Assembly (NCBI GenBank): GCA_017405115.1
Contig: JAFRBA010000051.1
Coordinates: 1-15,089, forward strand
Length of the DNA stretch: 15,089 nucleotides
Direction of reading: 5' to 3'
Source: Kiritimatiellia bacterium
Lineage (GTDB): Bacteria > Verrucomicrobiota > Kiritimatiellia > RFP12 > UBA1067
The notes beneath the pieces are model-generated. The model was not told where the DNA came from. It did no database searches and was given only the letters and a program-made list of their open reading frames with translations. Of the stretch, positions 7,505-14,970 are shown one piece after another; position 1 is the stretch's first letter, and each line of letters opens with the position of its first letter. The translations under genes and the position numbers were made by a program.

Positions 7505-8419
7505 AAGATCGTCCGGCAGCGCATCGCGGATGAACAGCTCAAGGTATGGAAGCCCGCACGAGCACGCGCGGTGGTGGTTCGCGTACGGAAGCTCCACATA
7601 GCGCGCGTTGGGATGCCCGAACGCCTTGCACGACGCGATCAGGAACCGGTTCTCCTCCGCCCGCGCCTTCCACTCCCACGGCGGCTGCCCGCAGATCGAG
7701 AGGATCGGAGGCAGGTCCTTGCCGACGTAGCGCAGCGGCGAAAGGTCGTCTATCTTCGGCTGGTACTGCGGATCCGCGTCGCCGGCGTACTTGCGGACAT
7801 TGAAGTGCGCCGTAGTCTGGCCCGATATCGGCACTATGCCGGCGAGGTCGGTCGGCTTGAGCCCCCATCTCGCGAGCCAGCGGGGATCCATCCCCACCAT
7901 CATCGAAAGGTAGGCGCCCGCGCTGTGCCCGGCCACGTAGACGCGCTTCGGGTCGCCTCCGTACTCAGGCACGTTCCTGACGGCCCACGCGACCGCCGCC
8001 GCCGCGTCCTCTATGCAGTCGGTGCCGGACTTGGCCTCCTTGCCGAGAAACCGATAGGAGACGCATGCCTGCGCGATGTTCGTGTCGGCGAGCGCAACCC
8101 AGTGCCTCACGCCGTGCTCGAGGCCGCCCGAATGCAGCCAGACAAGCGTGCGGAAGCCCCGCGCCCCCTTCGGATAGCGGAAGTCGAGCCTGCACTTCGC
8201 AAGCCCCTCGGCGTCCATGGCCGTGCCCTCTGGATAGTACGCCACGTCCCTTACGTAGGCCGTGTTGTCCCCTGCGGAGCGCTTCGCCATCTCCTTCACC
8301 AGCGTCGCCACCGTCTCGCGCGACGCCTTTGCGTCGTATACGACTTCGCCAGCGAAGGCGGCCGCAGCCGCCGCGACGGGAAGAGCCATGCAGAACAATC
8401 GCATCGTCGCCATATTCAT
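7493..8419 (-). CDS. Secreted alpha/beta hydrolase (carboxylesterase-like)
   Basis: The 308-residue protein has a signal peptide (hydrophobic to about residue 23). Its fold markers are the oxyanion-hole HSGG at 96-99 (an HGGG variant), the nucleophile elbow GHSAG at 164-168 (Ser166) and a C-terminal HH at 282-283 that would supply the catalytic His. The acid residue is not obvious; the usual strand end reads ICGQPPWEW (E249 is a candidate). The arrangement fits esterase/lipase proteins that remove acyl groups from sugars, and its place between two glycan-type genes supports that. It starts 22 nt after the stop of the upstream gene. Three ATGs compete (8419, 8413, 8404) and none has a convincing Shine-Dalgarno, so the exact start is open; all keep the signal peptide. 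A perfect palindrome lies just before the first ATG. Confidence 0.86.
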   Translation of the reverse strand: MNMATMRLFCMALPVAAAAAAFAGEVVYDAKASRETVATLVKEMAKRSAGDNTAYVRDVAYYPEGTAMDAEGLAKCRLDFRYPKGARGFRTLVWLHSGGLEHGVRHWVALADTNIAQACVSYRFLGKEAKSGTDCIEDAAAAVAWAVRNVPEYGGDPKRVYVAGHSAGAYLSMMVGMDPRWLARWGLKPTDLAGIVPISGQTTAHFNVRKYAGDADPQYQPKIDDLSPLRYVGKDLPPILSICGQPPWEWKARAEENRFLIASCKAFGHPNARYVELPYANHHRACSCGLPYLELFIRDALPDDLGEK

Positions 8420-8424
8420 TGCAT

Positions 8425-8440
8425 GCGGACAGCTGTCCGC
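8425..8440. repeat. Perfect 16-bp palindrome between two cluster genes
   Basis: GCGGACAGCTGTCCGC reads the same on both strands and occupies nearly the whole 22-nt gap between the upstream stop (8444-8442) and the ATG at 8419. In RNA it can fold as a 6-bp GC-rich stem with an AGCT loop. No T-run follows, so it is not a standard terminator. It could stabilise processed mRNA ends, tune translation of the downstream gene, or be a protein-binding site. Confidence 0.6.
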
Positions 8441-8441
8441 G

Positions 8442-11339
8442 TCATTTCACAATTATGACTGCGCCCGGCGGCACGAGAAGGAACTTGTCCCCTCTGCGCT
8501 CTATCTTCCATCCGCGCCTGGAGCGTCCGTTGATCCTGACGCTCCAGTTCGCGATGTTGTCTACGCCCGTCGCGTTCGCGAACTCGAACGGGAGCTCGAT
8601 CGGCTGCGAACCGTCCGGCACACCGACCGCGTTCAACATGCCGCTCTCGGCAAAAGAGAATCCGTCCAGCGTGCCCATGCCGGCAGGATCGAGCGTGATG
8701 GCCGGCAGCACGACCGTGCCGTACGCCTTGAGCGTCGCCCCCGGCGCAACGTAGACTCCGCTCACGTTGGAAAGCGGCGACACCGCCGACGGAGTGCCGC
8801 GCCCGCGCAGAGGAAAGCCCTCGCCCGCCGCCAATGAGCGACCGGGAATGGCAGTCGTTTTCTTTGTCGAGTACCAGCCTGTGCTGGGAACCTGCATGTA
8901 TTCCGCCGTGAAGTCAACATTGGTGAGCGTCTCCCACGTTCTGCCATCCACGCTGCCGTCGAACGACCAGCGCGTAATCATGTTTGTTCCTGGCGACGAA
9001 GCGTATCCGACCATGTCGTAGGCAACTATCTCCGGCGTCCCGTTCGTAAGATGCATCGTTATTGGCAACCACGTGCTTTCGTTGTCCAGACGCGGAATCT
9101 GCGCTGAACCGTCACGCGGAGCCCAGCACCATCCCTGGGTGTACGGGCAATATTCCTCGTACTGCGGATATTTGCCCGGACAGTATTTCTTGAGTTTATC
9201 GGCATCATATGAGCCAGTATCCGAGAATATTGCCGTGACGTCTCGATCCATGTTGAACGAGCCCGATGTCCAAGTTGTCTGCCAATACGACCTTGTGTCC
9301 TTCTGCCCGAACATGAACCAGCCGGCCTCTAGGTTTTCCGGGGCGTCAAGCATGGTGCTCCAGGCGCGGATCGTAGTGTTAGGGCCGGGCTCGACCAGCC
9401 GGTTGCACTTGAGGCCGATGTTCTGGCGCTTGCCGTTGGCATCATAGAGCGCAAGCTCGTAGAGGCGCGGAACGGCATCTGTCGCGCCGCAATCCTTGAT
9501 GGTCATGCGGAACCAGCTGAACAGCGCGTCGGACGCGATGACGTCAAGGACTCCGTTTGAAACCACCAGCTCGCCGGAGAACGACAGTTCGCCTCCGAGC
9601 GTCCAGGTGCCAGATCCCGTCTTCACGACAGATACGACACCCTGCCCGTTCGTTATGTTGCGCATCGAGTCGATGCCGCCGGACCGACTGCCGTCCAGTA
9701 TCAGCGTGCGGGCGCCCTCTCCGTACGAGGCAACGCCGTTGAACGCGACGTTCGTCTGGGTGCTGGCGAGAACGCCTGCACCGGCAAGCCCGATGTGCCG
9801 CGTGTTGTTGCTGAACTTCTCGTTGCCGACATATTCAAGCCGCCCGGTCGTGTTACTGCCGCCAAGGACAATCGCGAACGGGATCTCGGGAATCTCCGAA
9901 ACGTTGCCGGTGGCGAACTCGTGCAGGTTCGTCGCCATTCCGAGAGAGCATTTCTCGCCGACCTCCGCGAGCGAATCGTAGCGGAGCGTGCCCTCTTCGA
10001 CGGTAGTCGCGCCGGGGTTGGTAGAGTTCTTGGCGTTGCCGGAAAGCTCCCATATGCCGGTTCCTCGCTTCATCACGTGGAACGGAAGCTGCGGACAACC
10101 ACTTGTATATCGCCAGCTGTTTATCGGCGCGTCAATGACGCAGGGAACGGTATTGGACCCCGTCAGCACCAGTCTGTTCTGGTAGTACTTGGCCTGCGAA
10201 TAGGTCGACTTTCCGGTCCACGTTCCAGTAAAGCGCAGACCGCCGTGGTGCCCCGCGTCCAAAGTACTCGGCGGCACGTTGTTGTTGTATATCGAATCGA
10301 AGTAGAACTTCTTGTCGCAATCTTCGTCGTCATCGCCTGTGTAGAGGATGTAGCCGCCGTAAAGGCCGGCGCCGACTATATCGCCGGAGCCGATTGACGA
10401 CGGCTGGCCTGTCTTGCCGAACTTGCGCACCCTCATTCCATATCGTTCTTCCGGCACGTTGTTCACCTGTCCGTATGTGGCGTAGGCCGACCCCGTAAAC
10501 GTGGAGTTTGTTCCCACGAGGTCGGCGGATGCGGCCATTAGGTGCACGGCGCCGTCTATCCTGCCGGAGAAGGGCACGTCTTCAATCGCCCCGGCCTTCG
10601 CATAGCCGATTGGATACAAGACAGCCGCAGCGGCGTTGTCGTTCGTCACAAGGCCGGCTCCGTGAAGGCCGCCCACCAAGCCCAGTCCGTTGTGAAAGCT
10701 GGTGTCGACAGTAGGCGCAAGGAAGAACCTGGCCCCCGCCGCTACGGTCAGCGCGCCGGCGTACACTGTAGTCGTCACGGGATTCTGCGGCATTATGAGA
10801 TCGCCCGTTTCCACCATGAAGCAGCAAAGGTAGTCAGAACTAATCCCCTCCGCGCCATGCTTGTCCACGGACTTAAGCGCAAGCGCGCCTGCGCCTTTCT
10901 TGGTCACAAGGCACTGGTAATAAGAATCAATTTTCCTTTTGTCGTATCCATAGCCGGTGATGGCGCAGTTCAGTTCGTTGGTGCCGGAGCTTACCGTTAT
11001 CTCTATCTCGTCGCCGCCGTCCACATCGGGCACTACGGTGTGGACGTTGGCGAAGACATTGAATGACTCCGTTCCACCGGTGAACGAGCAGGTCTTGTTT
11101 GCCGGCAGGTAGACGATGTCGGACGAGCCCGGACAGACCGTTGCATCGGCGCCGTCGGCGCTGTCAAGCGCGAAGCTCTCCGGATTGCTCCAGTCCGTCG
11201 CGGCGGGCTTCAGGTAGTAGTTCGACGCGCCAGCCGACAGGACAATGAACGCGGACGCGACCAGGCAAGCCGCCAGCCGCCATGTGCCGTTGCAGGCACG
11301 CTTTCCCGCAAATGGCTTCCAGTGAGAAACTGATGTCAT
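8442..11339 (-). CDS. Large exported protein with autotransporter-associated beta-strand repeats and split discoidin-like region
   Basis: The protein is 965 residues from the ATG at 11339, chosen because AGAGGTG lies about 6 nt upstream; the frame extends three codons to a GTG inside that site. A basic N-terminus and hydrophobic stretch (about 21-38) form a signal peptide. Two segments match the autotransporter-associated beta-strand repeat pattern: KRGTGIWELSGN at 424-435 leading to EEGTLRYDS, and VKTGSGTWTLGG at 572-583 leading to SNGVLDV. After the second, WFRMTIKD (609) with YELALYDANGK (627-637) and WSFDGSVDGRTWETL (791-805) look like the two halves of an F5/8 type C (discoidin-like) carbohydrate-binding domain separated by an insertion. 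No C-terminal beta-barrel is seen, so this is not a classical type V autotransporter. A surface or secreted beta-helix adhesin or glycan binder is likely. It is the first gene of the tight four-gene cluster. Confidence 0.82.
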   Translation of the reverse strand: MTSVSHWKPFAGKRACNGTWRLAACLVASAFIVLSAGASNYYLKPAATDWSNPESFALDSADGADATVCPGSSDIVYLPANKTCSFTGGTESFNVFANVHTVVPDVDGGDEIEITVSSGTNELNCAITGYGYDKRKIDSYYQCLVTKKGAGALALKSVDKHGAEGISSDYLCCFMVETGDLIMPQNPVTTTVYAGALTVAAGARFFLAPTVDTSFHNGLGLVGGLHGAGLVTNDNAAAAVLYPIGYAKAGAIEDVPFSGRIDGAVHLMAASADLVGTNSTFTGSAYATYGQVNNVPEERYGMRVRKFGKTGQPSSIGSGDIVGAGLYGGYILYTGDDDEDCDKKFYFDSIYNNNVPPSTLDAGHHGGLRFTGTWTGKSTYSQAKYYQNRLVLTGSNTVPCVIDAPINSWRYTSGCPQLPFHVMKRGTGIWELSGNAKNSTNPGATTVEEGTLRYDSLAEVGEKCSLGMATNLHEFATGNVSEIPEIPFAIVLGGSNTTGRLEYVGNEKFSNNTRHIGLAGAGVLASTQTNVAFNGVASYGEGARTLILDGSRSGGIDSMRNITNGQGVVSVVKTGSGTWTLGGELSFSGELVVSNGVLDVIASDALFSWFRMTIKDCGATDAVPRLYELALYDANGKRQNIGLKCNRLVEPGPNTTIRAWSTMLDAPENLEAGWFMFGQKDTRSYWQTTWTSGSFNMDRDVTAIFSDTGSYDADKLKKYCPGKYPQYEEYCPYTQGWCWAPRDGSAQIPRLDNESTWLPITMHLTNGTPEIVAYDMVGYASSPGTNMITRWSFDGSVDGRTWETLTNVDFTAEYMQVPSTGWYSTKKTTAIPGRSLAAGEGFPLRGRGTPSAVSPLSNVSGVYVAPGATLKAYGTVVLPAITLDPAGMGTLDGFSFAESGMLNAVGVPDGSQPIELPFEFANATGVDNIANWSVRINGRSRRGWKIERRGDKFLLVPPGAVIIVK

Positions 11340-11360
11340 CGACAGCACCTCTTTCTTGTA

Positions 11361-11436
11361 GGTTAAGTGGTTTGGTGGTTAAGTGGTTTGGTGGTTTGGC
11401 TTGTCGCGGCGAAGGCGGATGGTTTAGTGGTTTGGT
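11361..11436. repeat. 16-bp tandem repeat (GGTTAAGTGGTTTGGT) in the 5' leader
   Basis: GGTTAAGTGGTTTGGT occurs at 11361-11376 and again, identical and abutting, at 11377-11392. A partial copy follows at 11393-11399 and a third copy with one mismatch at 11421-11436. On the transcribed (minus) strand this is a C/A-rich, G-poor leader between the deacetylase stop (11454) and the ATG at 11339. It is likely unstructured and fills most of the 114-nt gap. Confidence 0.65.
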
Positions 11437-11453
11437 TGTATGTTTCTTGTGCG

Positions 11454-12437
11454 TCAGCCGCACAGCAGTTTGAGGTCGGCTTCCGTCGGGGCCCGGCCGT
11501 ATTCGCTCACCTCGAAGGGTTCCATGTATTCAGGTACGGGGCGGTTCGGATATTCCTCGCGCCAGGCGGCGGCGAAGCGTTTGGCGTCGCGCTGCTTGCG
11601 CGACGCCCAGTACTTGCGCAGATAGGCGTTGCGCTTCGCGATGTCGCTGCGGTCGCCCAACGCCGCCACCTCCGCCTCCACGCCCTTGTCCCATGGCAGC
11701 CAGTCATAGAACTGCGATACCTGCGCGTCCAGTCCGTCACACCACTTGTCAAGGCAGTCGCCCACGTCGAACATCACGTCTGGACGCATCTCCCTCGGAT
11801 AGGTGAAAGGGTCGGTCATGTACAGGATAACGGGCCTGAGGCGCTGGGCCTTCACGCCGTCGCACCAGTGCGGCACGCCGAGCAGGTATCCAGCGTCCAT
11901 CACCAGCTGGCCGGTGGCGCGATGATCGGCATGGTAGTCGCATGTGCGATGGGTAAAGACGAAATCCGGCTCGTACTCGCGAATCCTGCGCGCCAACAGC
12001 TGCCGGGCGTCGTCGCCGGGATAGAGTCCGCAGTCGGGATAGCCGTAGATGTCGTAGCCGTCAAGGCCGAAGCGGCGGGCGGCCTCAAGCGTCTCGGCAC
12101 GGCGCGTCCTCGCCGTTTCGTCCGGCGAGAGGCGGTGGTGCCCCATGCGCCCGTCTGTGACGGACACGAACTTCACCTTGAATCCGCGCGACATCAGCTT
12201 CACGGCCGTGCCGCCGCAGAGGATGTCCGCATCGTCGGGATGCGCGCCGATGATCATAACCCTCGGCGGGCCAGGCCTGCGGCTGCCGTATTCGCTTGAC
12301 GATGGCGGGCACGACGCCACGAACTGCCGTATCCTTCCGCCCCTCCGCACGGTCGACACCTCGGCCGCCGCCTGCGCACGATGCGCCGCGCCCGCGACGG
12401 CAATCACCGCGCCACCAATGAAAGACCTTCTGTCCAT
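11454..12437 (-). CDS. PIG-L/LmbE-family deacetylase, Tat-exported
   Basis: The 327-residue protein belongs to the zinc-dependent PIG-L/LmbE fold, which removes N-acetyl groups from GlcNAc-type sugars. AHPDD at 65-69 is the hallmark metal and catalytic motif, and HRTCDYHADHR at 163-173 carries the second metal-binding HxDH. DRRSFI near the start, followed by a hydrophobic stretch, is a twin-arginine signal, so the enzyme acts outside the cytoplasm after folding. The ATG at 12437 is preceded by purine-rich AGGAAAGGG. Its promoter-like TGCTATAAT at 12498-12490 leaves a leader of about 46 nt. The next gene in the same direction starts 114 nt downstream with no terminator between, so it may head the esterase cluster. 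Substrate not known; context suggests a glycan. Confidence 0.88.
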   Translation of the reverse strand: MDRRSFIGGAVIAVAGAAHRAQAAAEVSTVRRGGRIRQFVASCPPSSSEYGSRRPGPPRVMIIGAHPDDADILCGGTAVKLMSRGFKVKFVSVTDGRMGHHRLSPDETARTRRAETLEAARRFGLDGYDIYGYPDCGLYPGDDARQLLARRIREYEPDFVFTHRTCDYHADHRATGQLVMDAGYLLGVPHWCDGVKAQRLRPVILYMTDPFTYPREMRPDVMFDVGDCLDKWCDGLDAQVSQFYDWLPWDKGVEAEVAALGDRSDIAKRNAYLRKYWASRKQRDAKRFAAAWREEYPNRPVPEYMEPFEVSEYGRAPTEADLKLLCG

Positions 12438-12489
12438 AATCCCTTTCCTGTCGCTCCTTTTGAGTTTCTACCATTTTCCTTCAATAATT

Positions 12490-12498
12490 ATTATAGCA
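12490..12498 (-). promoter_or_regulatory. Extended -10 promoter of the deacetylase gene (possible cluster promoter)
   Basis: TGCTATAAT on the minus strand is an extended -10 box; the matching -35 is weak (TCTGCA at 16-nt spacing). A start near 12483 gives a leader of about 46 nt. Just upstream, GCACGTGC at 12507-12514 is a perfect 8-bp palindrome inside the promoter. The divergent regulator gene shares this intergenic region. Confidence 0.5.
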
Positions 12499-12559
12499 TA
12501 TTCCTCGCACGTGCAGATTTCCATTTGCGCAGAAAAAACATTCTCTATCGGGCAACAGG

Positions 12560-12576
12560 CTTGCGCTTCCCGCAAG
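12560..12576. promoter_or_regulatory. Inverted repeat CTTGCG-5-CGCAAG within the regulator promoter, candidate operator
   Basis: The 6-bp arms are perfect complements separated by CTTCC. The left arm overlaps the -35 hexamer and the right arm sits in the spacer of the regulator promoter. This is a natural position for self-repression by the downstream LacI/AraC-type regulator or for control of both divergent genes. Confidence 0.4.
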
Positions 12577-12589
12577 GAAATGCTATAGT
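12561..12589 (+). promoter_or_regulatory. Promoter of the XylR-like regulator
   Basis: TTGCGC at 12561-12566 and TATAGT at 12584-12589 are 17 nt apart, and TGC directly precedes the -10 box (extended -10). The ATG follows only 10 nt after the -10 with no Shine-Dalgarno, so the transcript would have a leader of about 3-4 nt. Confidence 0.55.
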
Positions 12590-12599
12590 GCGCGACAAC

Positions 12600-13763
12600 A
12601 TGGATCGCATCAGACACATCGGCGCCAGAGTCGTGCTGCTTTTCGCAAAGCCCCGTTTCCATTCGCATCGCGAGCGGATCAACGGCGCCTATGCCGCCGC
12701 CATCGAGCGCGGCTGGCAGATTCAACAGATCGCCGCCGAGCCGACCGCCGTCCAACTGCGGAAAGCAAGGCTCCTGTGGAATCCCATTGGCTGCGTCCTC
12801 GAACCGTCGGTGGTGTCCGTTCGACTGGATCGCCAGACGTTCGGCGACGTTCCCGTCGTCCTCATGGGGTGCGGAGAGGCACGGCGAGTGTGGAAGAACC
12901 TCGACTGCTCGCTCCAGAACAGCCGCGAACCGGCGGTTCTTGCCGTGGAGGAACTGCATGGGCTGGGATTGAGCGACTTCGCTTTCATTGGCGACATGTC
13001 GAAGCCGCGTTGGAGCGTGGAGCGGGGAACATTGTTCAAGGCTGCGCTTCCGCAAGGCGCGTCGTTCGCAAGCTATGCCGGACCCGACCCCAGCACGATG
13101 CAGGGACGAAAGGCCCTGGCCGCCTGGCTGCGCGCGCGGCGGCGGCCGTGCGGCTGCTTCCTGGCGGCAGACCACCTGGCGGCGGCGTTCTACGCGGCGG
13201 CGGACGAGGCCAAGCTTAGGGTCGGCATTGACCTGCCGACACTTGGCGTGGACAACGACGAACGCTGCTGCCTGTCGCTTACGCCCGCCCTTAGCAGCAT
13301 CCAGCTGGACTTCTTCCAGTCCGGCGTAAACGCCATCATCATGCTCGAACGGCGCTTGGCGCATCCGGAACAGCCGCCGCAGCGAATCACCTACGGCACG
13401 CTGGGAATCGTGCGACGCGCCTCGACCAATCCGAACTTCCGCGACCATCGCGTCACGAAGGGCATGGCGCTTGTGAACGCCAAGGCTTGCGGCGCACTTT
13501 CGGTGAACGACGTGGCGGCAGAGATGGGATGTTGCCGCCGACTGGCGGAAACGCTCTTCCGGCGGCATATCGGAAGTTCGATACTCAATGCCATCCGCAA
13601 GGTTCGCCTCGAAAAAGCCTACGCCCTGCTACGCAACAAGTCCGTTCCCATCGACGCCATCCCCTCCCAATGCGGCTATGCGGCTTCGCCCGCCTACCTG
13701 AAGACGTATTTCCGCCGCCAGACCGGCCTCACAATGCGCGAATGGAGAGCGAAGGAAGCCTAA
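12600..13763 (+). CDS. XylR-like transcriptional regulator (LacI-type sensor domain plus AraC-type DNA-binding domain)
   Basis: The 387-residue protein has an N-terminal periplasmic-binding-protein-like sensor (about 8-275; GIDLPTLGVDNDERCCLSLTPALSSI at 209-234 is typical of LacI/XylR sensor cores). Its C-terminal AraC domain (about 285-385) has a first helix-turn-helix near 299-318 (LSVNDVAAEMGCC) and a second near 348-372 (VPIDAIPSQCGYAASPAYLKTYFRRQTG). XylR-family proteins of this build bind a sugar in the sensor half and activate catabolic genes. It is divergent from the deacetylase gene with 162 bp between them, so it probably controls that promoter and itself. The frame runs upstream to 12381, but the extended -10 promoter at 12561-12589 makes 12600 the start. 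The ligand cannot be read from sequence. Confidence 0.88.
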   Translation: MDRIRHIGARVVLLFAKPRFHSHRERINGAYAAAIERGWQIQQIAAEPTAVQLRKARLLWNPIGCVLEPSVVSVRLDRQTFGDVPVVLMGCGEARRVWKNLDCSLQNSREPAVLAVEELHGLGLSDFAFIGDMSKPRWSVERGTLFKAALPQGASFASYAGPDPSTMQGRKALAAWLRARRRPCGCFLAADHLAAAFYAAADEAKLRVGIDLPTLGVDNDERCCLSLTPALSSIQLDFFQSGVNAIIMLERRLAHPEQPPQRITYGTLGIVRRASTNPNFRDHRVTKGMALVNAKACGALSVNDVAAEMGCCRRLAETLFRRHIGSSILNAIRKVRLEKAYALLRNKSVPIDAIPSQCGYAASPAYLKTYFRRQTGLTMREWRAKEA

Positions 13764-13796
13764 ATCGCCCTCGCCCGCGACCAAGCCGGTCTTCCC

Positions 13797-13833
13797 AAAA
13801 ATGGATATGCGGCATCGTTGATGCGCCCCGCAT
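13797..13833 (-). terminator. Intrinsic terminator of the EpmA gene
   Basis: ATGCGG (13807-13812) pairs with CCGCAT (13828-13833), and inside it CATC pairs with GATG around a GTT loop with a CGCC bulge. In the minus direction the stem is followed by ATCC and then TTTTT (13801-13797). It lies 12 nt after the EpmA stop. In the plus direction no T-run follows, so it would stop the convergent regulator transcript only weakly. Confidence 0.65.
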
Positions 13834-13844
13834 TCTAGCGCCCG

Positions 13845-14714
13845 TCACGCGTCTGCGCGGACCGCGTCGATCGTGCTCGCGCCCGTCAGCGCCATCACAA
13901 GCCGGTCTATGCCGAGCGCCACGCCGGCGGCGGACCCGATCCGCGGCAGGCAGGCAAGGAACTCCTCGTCGACCGGGTAATCGGCCTCCCCTAGCTCCCG
14001 TCGCGCGGCACGGGCCTTCTCGAACCTCGCGGCCTGCTCGGCGGAGTCGCAGAGCTCCGTGAAGCAGTTCGCGAGCTCGAGGCCGTCCCAGTAGAACTCC
14101 CAGCGCTCCGCCACGTCGTCGCGCACCTTGGCGAGACTCGCCGCCGAAATTGGGTAGTCGGCCAGGAACACCCCGCCGCCGCAGGCCTTTACCGCGGGTT
14201 CGATCTTCGTGGCCATGTCGAAGTCGAACCGGTCCGCGTCGAACGACTCCCAGGGATCCCATCCGGCGTAGGCGAGGTATGCCTCGCGCACGGTCATGCG
14301 CCGCAAAGGCGCGGCGAAGCGATCCCCGGAGCCAACGGCATCTGCGGCGGCGCGCAGCAGGCCCTCGAGGTCGTCCGCGATATCCATGTACCCTGCGCCG
14401 CGGCGGTACCACTCCAGCATGGTGAACTCCGGGCTGTGGCGCGAGCCTCGCTCGCCCTCTCGGAAGCACGGCCCGATCTGGTATATGCAGTCCATCCCGG
14501 CGGCAAGGAGCTTCTTCATCTGCAGCTCGGGGCTGGCGCGGAGAAAGGCCGGCGCGCCGTCCGCCAGCGGCGCCGCGGGACAGTCTATGTGTTCCTCCGG
14601 CGCGGGCGCTGCGATTCGCACAGGCGTCTCCACCTCGACGAAACCACGTTCGTCGAAGAAGGCGCGGACGCTGCGTACGACCACCGCCCGGCGTTCGAGG
14701 AGGGCCGGAATCAT
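13845..14714 (-). CDS. epmA: EF-P lysine ligase EpmA (GenX/PoxA/YjeA-type class II lysyl-tRNA synthetase paralogue)
   Basis: This is a short class II lysyl-tRNA-synthetase catalytic core without the anticodon-binding domain, as in EpmA, which attaches beta-lysine to elongation factor P so that ribosomes pass polyproline stretches. Counting from the ATG at 14714: GFVEVETP is at about 24, ASPELQMKKLLAAG at about 60, the motif-2 block (FREGERGSRHSPEF then TMLEWYR) at about 84-104, and motif 3 GVALGIDRLVMALTG at about 264. The length (289 aa) is slightly below the E. coli enzyme (325). The frame also permits an ATG at 14768 (307 aa), without a Shine-Dalgarno. I prefer 14714 because its ATG overlaps the stop of the upstream small ORF as ATGA and the protein then begins at the conserved IPxLLxRR segment. 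The upstream choice remains possible. Neither efp nor epmB is in the window. Confidence 0.9.
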   Translation of the reverse strand: MIPALLERRAVVVRSVRAFFDERGFVEVETPVRIAAPAPEEHIDCPAAPLADGAPAFLRASPELQMKKLLAAGMDCIYQIGPCFREGERGSRHSPEFTMLEWYRRGAGYMDIADDLEGLLRAAADAVGSGDRFAAPLRRMTVREAYLAYAGWDPWESFDADRFDFDMATKIEPAVKACGGGVFLADYPISAASLAKVRDDVAERWEFYWDGLELANCFTELCDSAEQAARFEKARAARRELGEADYPVDEEFLACLPRIGSAAGVALGIDRLVMALTGASTIDAVRADA

Positions 14715-14884
14715 TCCGCTCGCCGCAGATGGGCCTCCAGCAGGCCGGAAAGTCGCGTCTCCAGCCATGGAATCCAGGGACAGACGTCACCGACATCCTC
14801 TTCCCCAAGAAGCCGGACGCGGAAGTCGGCCAGCCAGCGGCGAAGCACTGAGCCGGCGGGCAGGCCCAGCCTTCCCGGCGGCAT
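14711..14884 (-). CDS. Small unrecognised ORF overlapping the start of epmA
   Basis: From the ATG at 14884 this frame gives 57 residues ending LLEAHLRRAE, with a high proportion of G or C at third positions and a protein-like composition (LRRWLADFRVRLLGEEDVGD). Its TGA at 14713-14711 overlaps the preferred epmA start as ATGA, a typical coupled arrangement. The frame remains open upstream to a TGA at 15040-15038 with only a TTG (14908) as an alternative start, so it may be the remnant of a longer gene. No family recognised. It may be chance. Confidence 0.35.
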   Translation of the reverse strand: MPPGRLGLPAGSVLRRWLADFRVRLLGEEDVGDVCPWIPWLETRLSGLLEAHLRRAE

Positions 14885-14970
14885 GCGCAACGCCCACGCA
14901 GACTGCAAGGGATTGTCCGCGGCGGCTGCCTGGCTGCGCGGGAGAGCACAGGGGTGTCGCGAGTGAGACC

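Noticed and set aside
8442..11339. Classical type V autotransporter
   Set aside because: The passenger-like repeats are present, but the C-terminus (ending LLVPPGAVIIVK) has no 12-strand barrel or terminal aromatic residue.
11164..11463. Minus-strand frame with KPLNH/KPPNHLTTKPLN-like repeats
   Set aside because: The peptide is a translation of the 16-bp DNA repeat and then runs out of frame through the signal-peptide region of the real gene.
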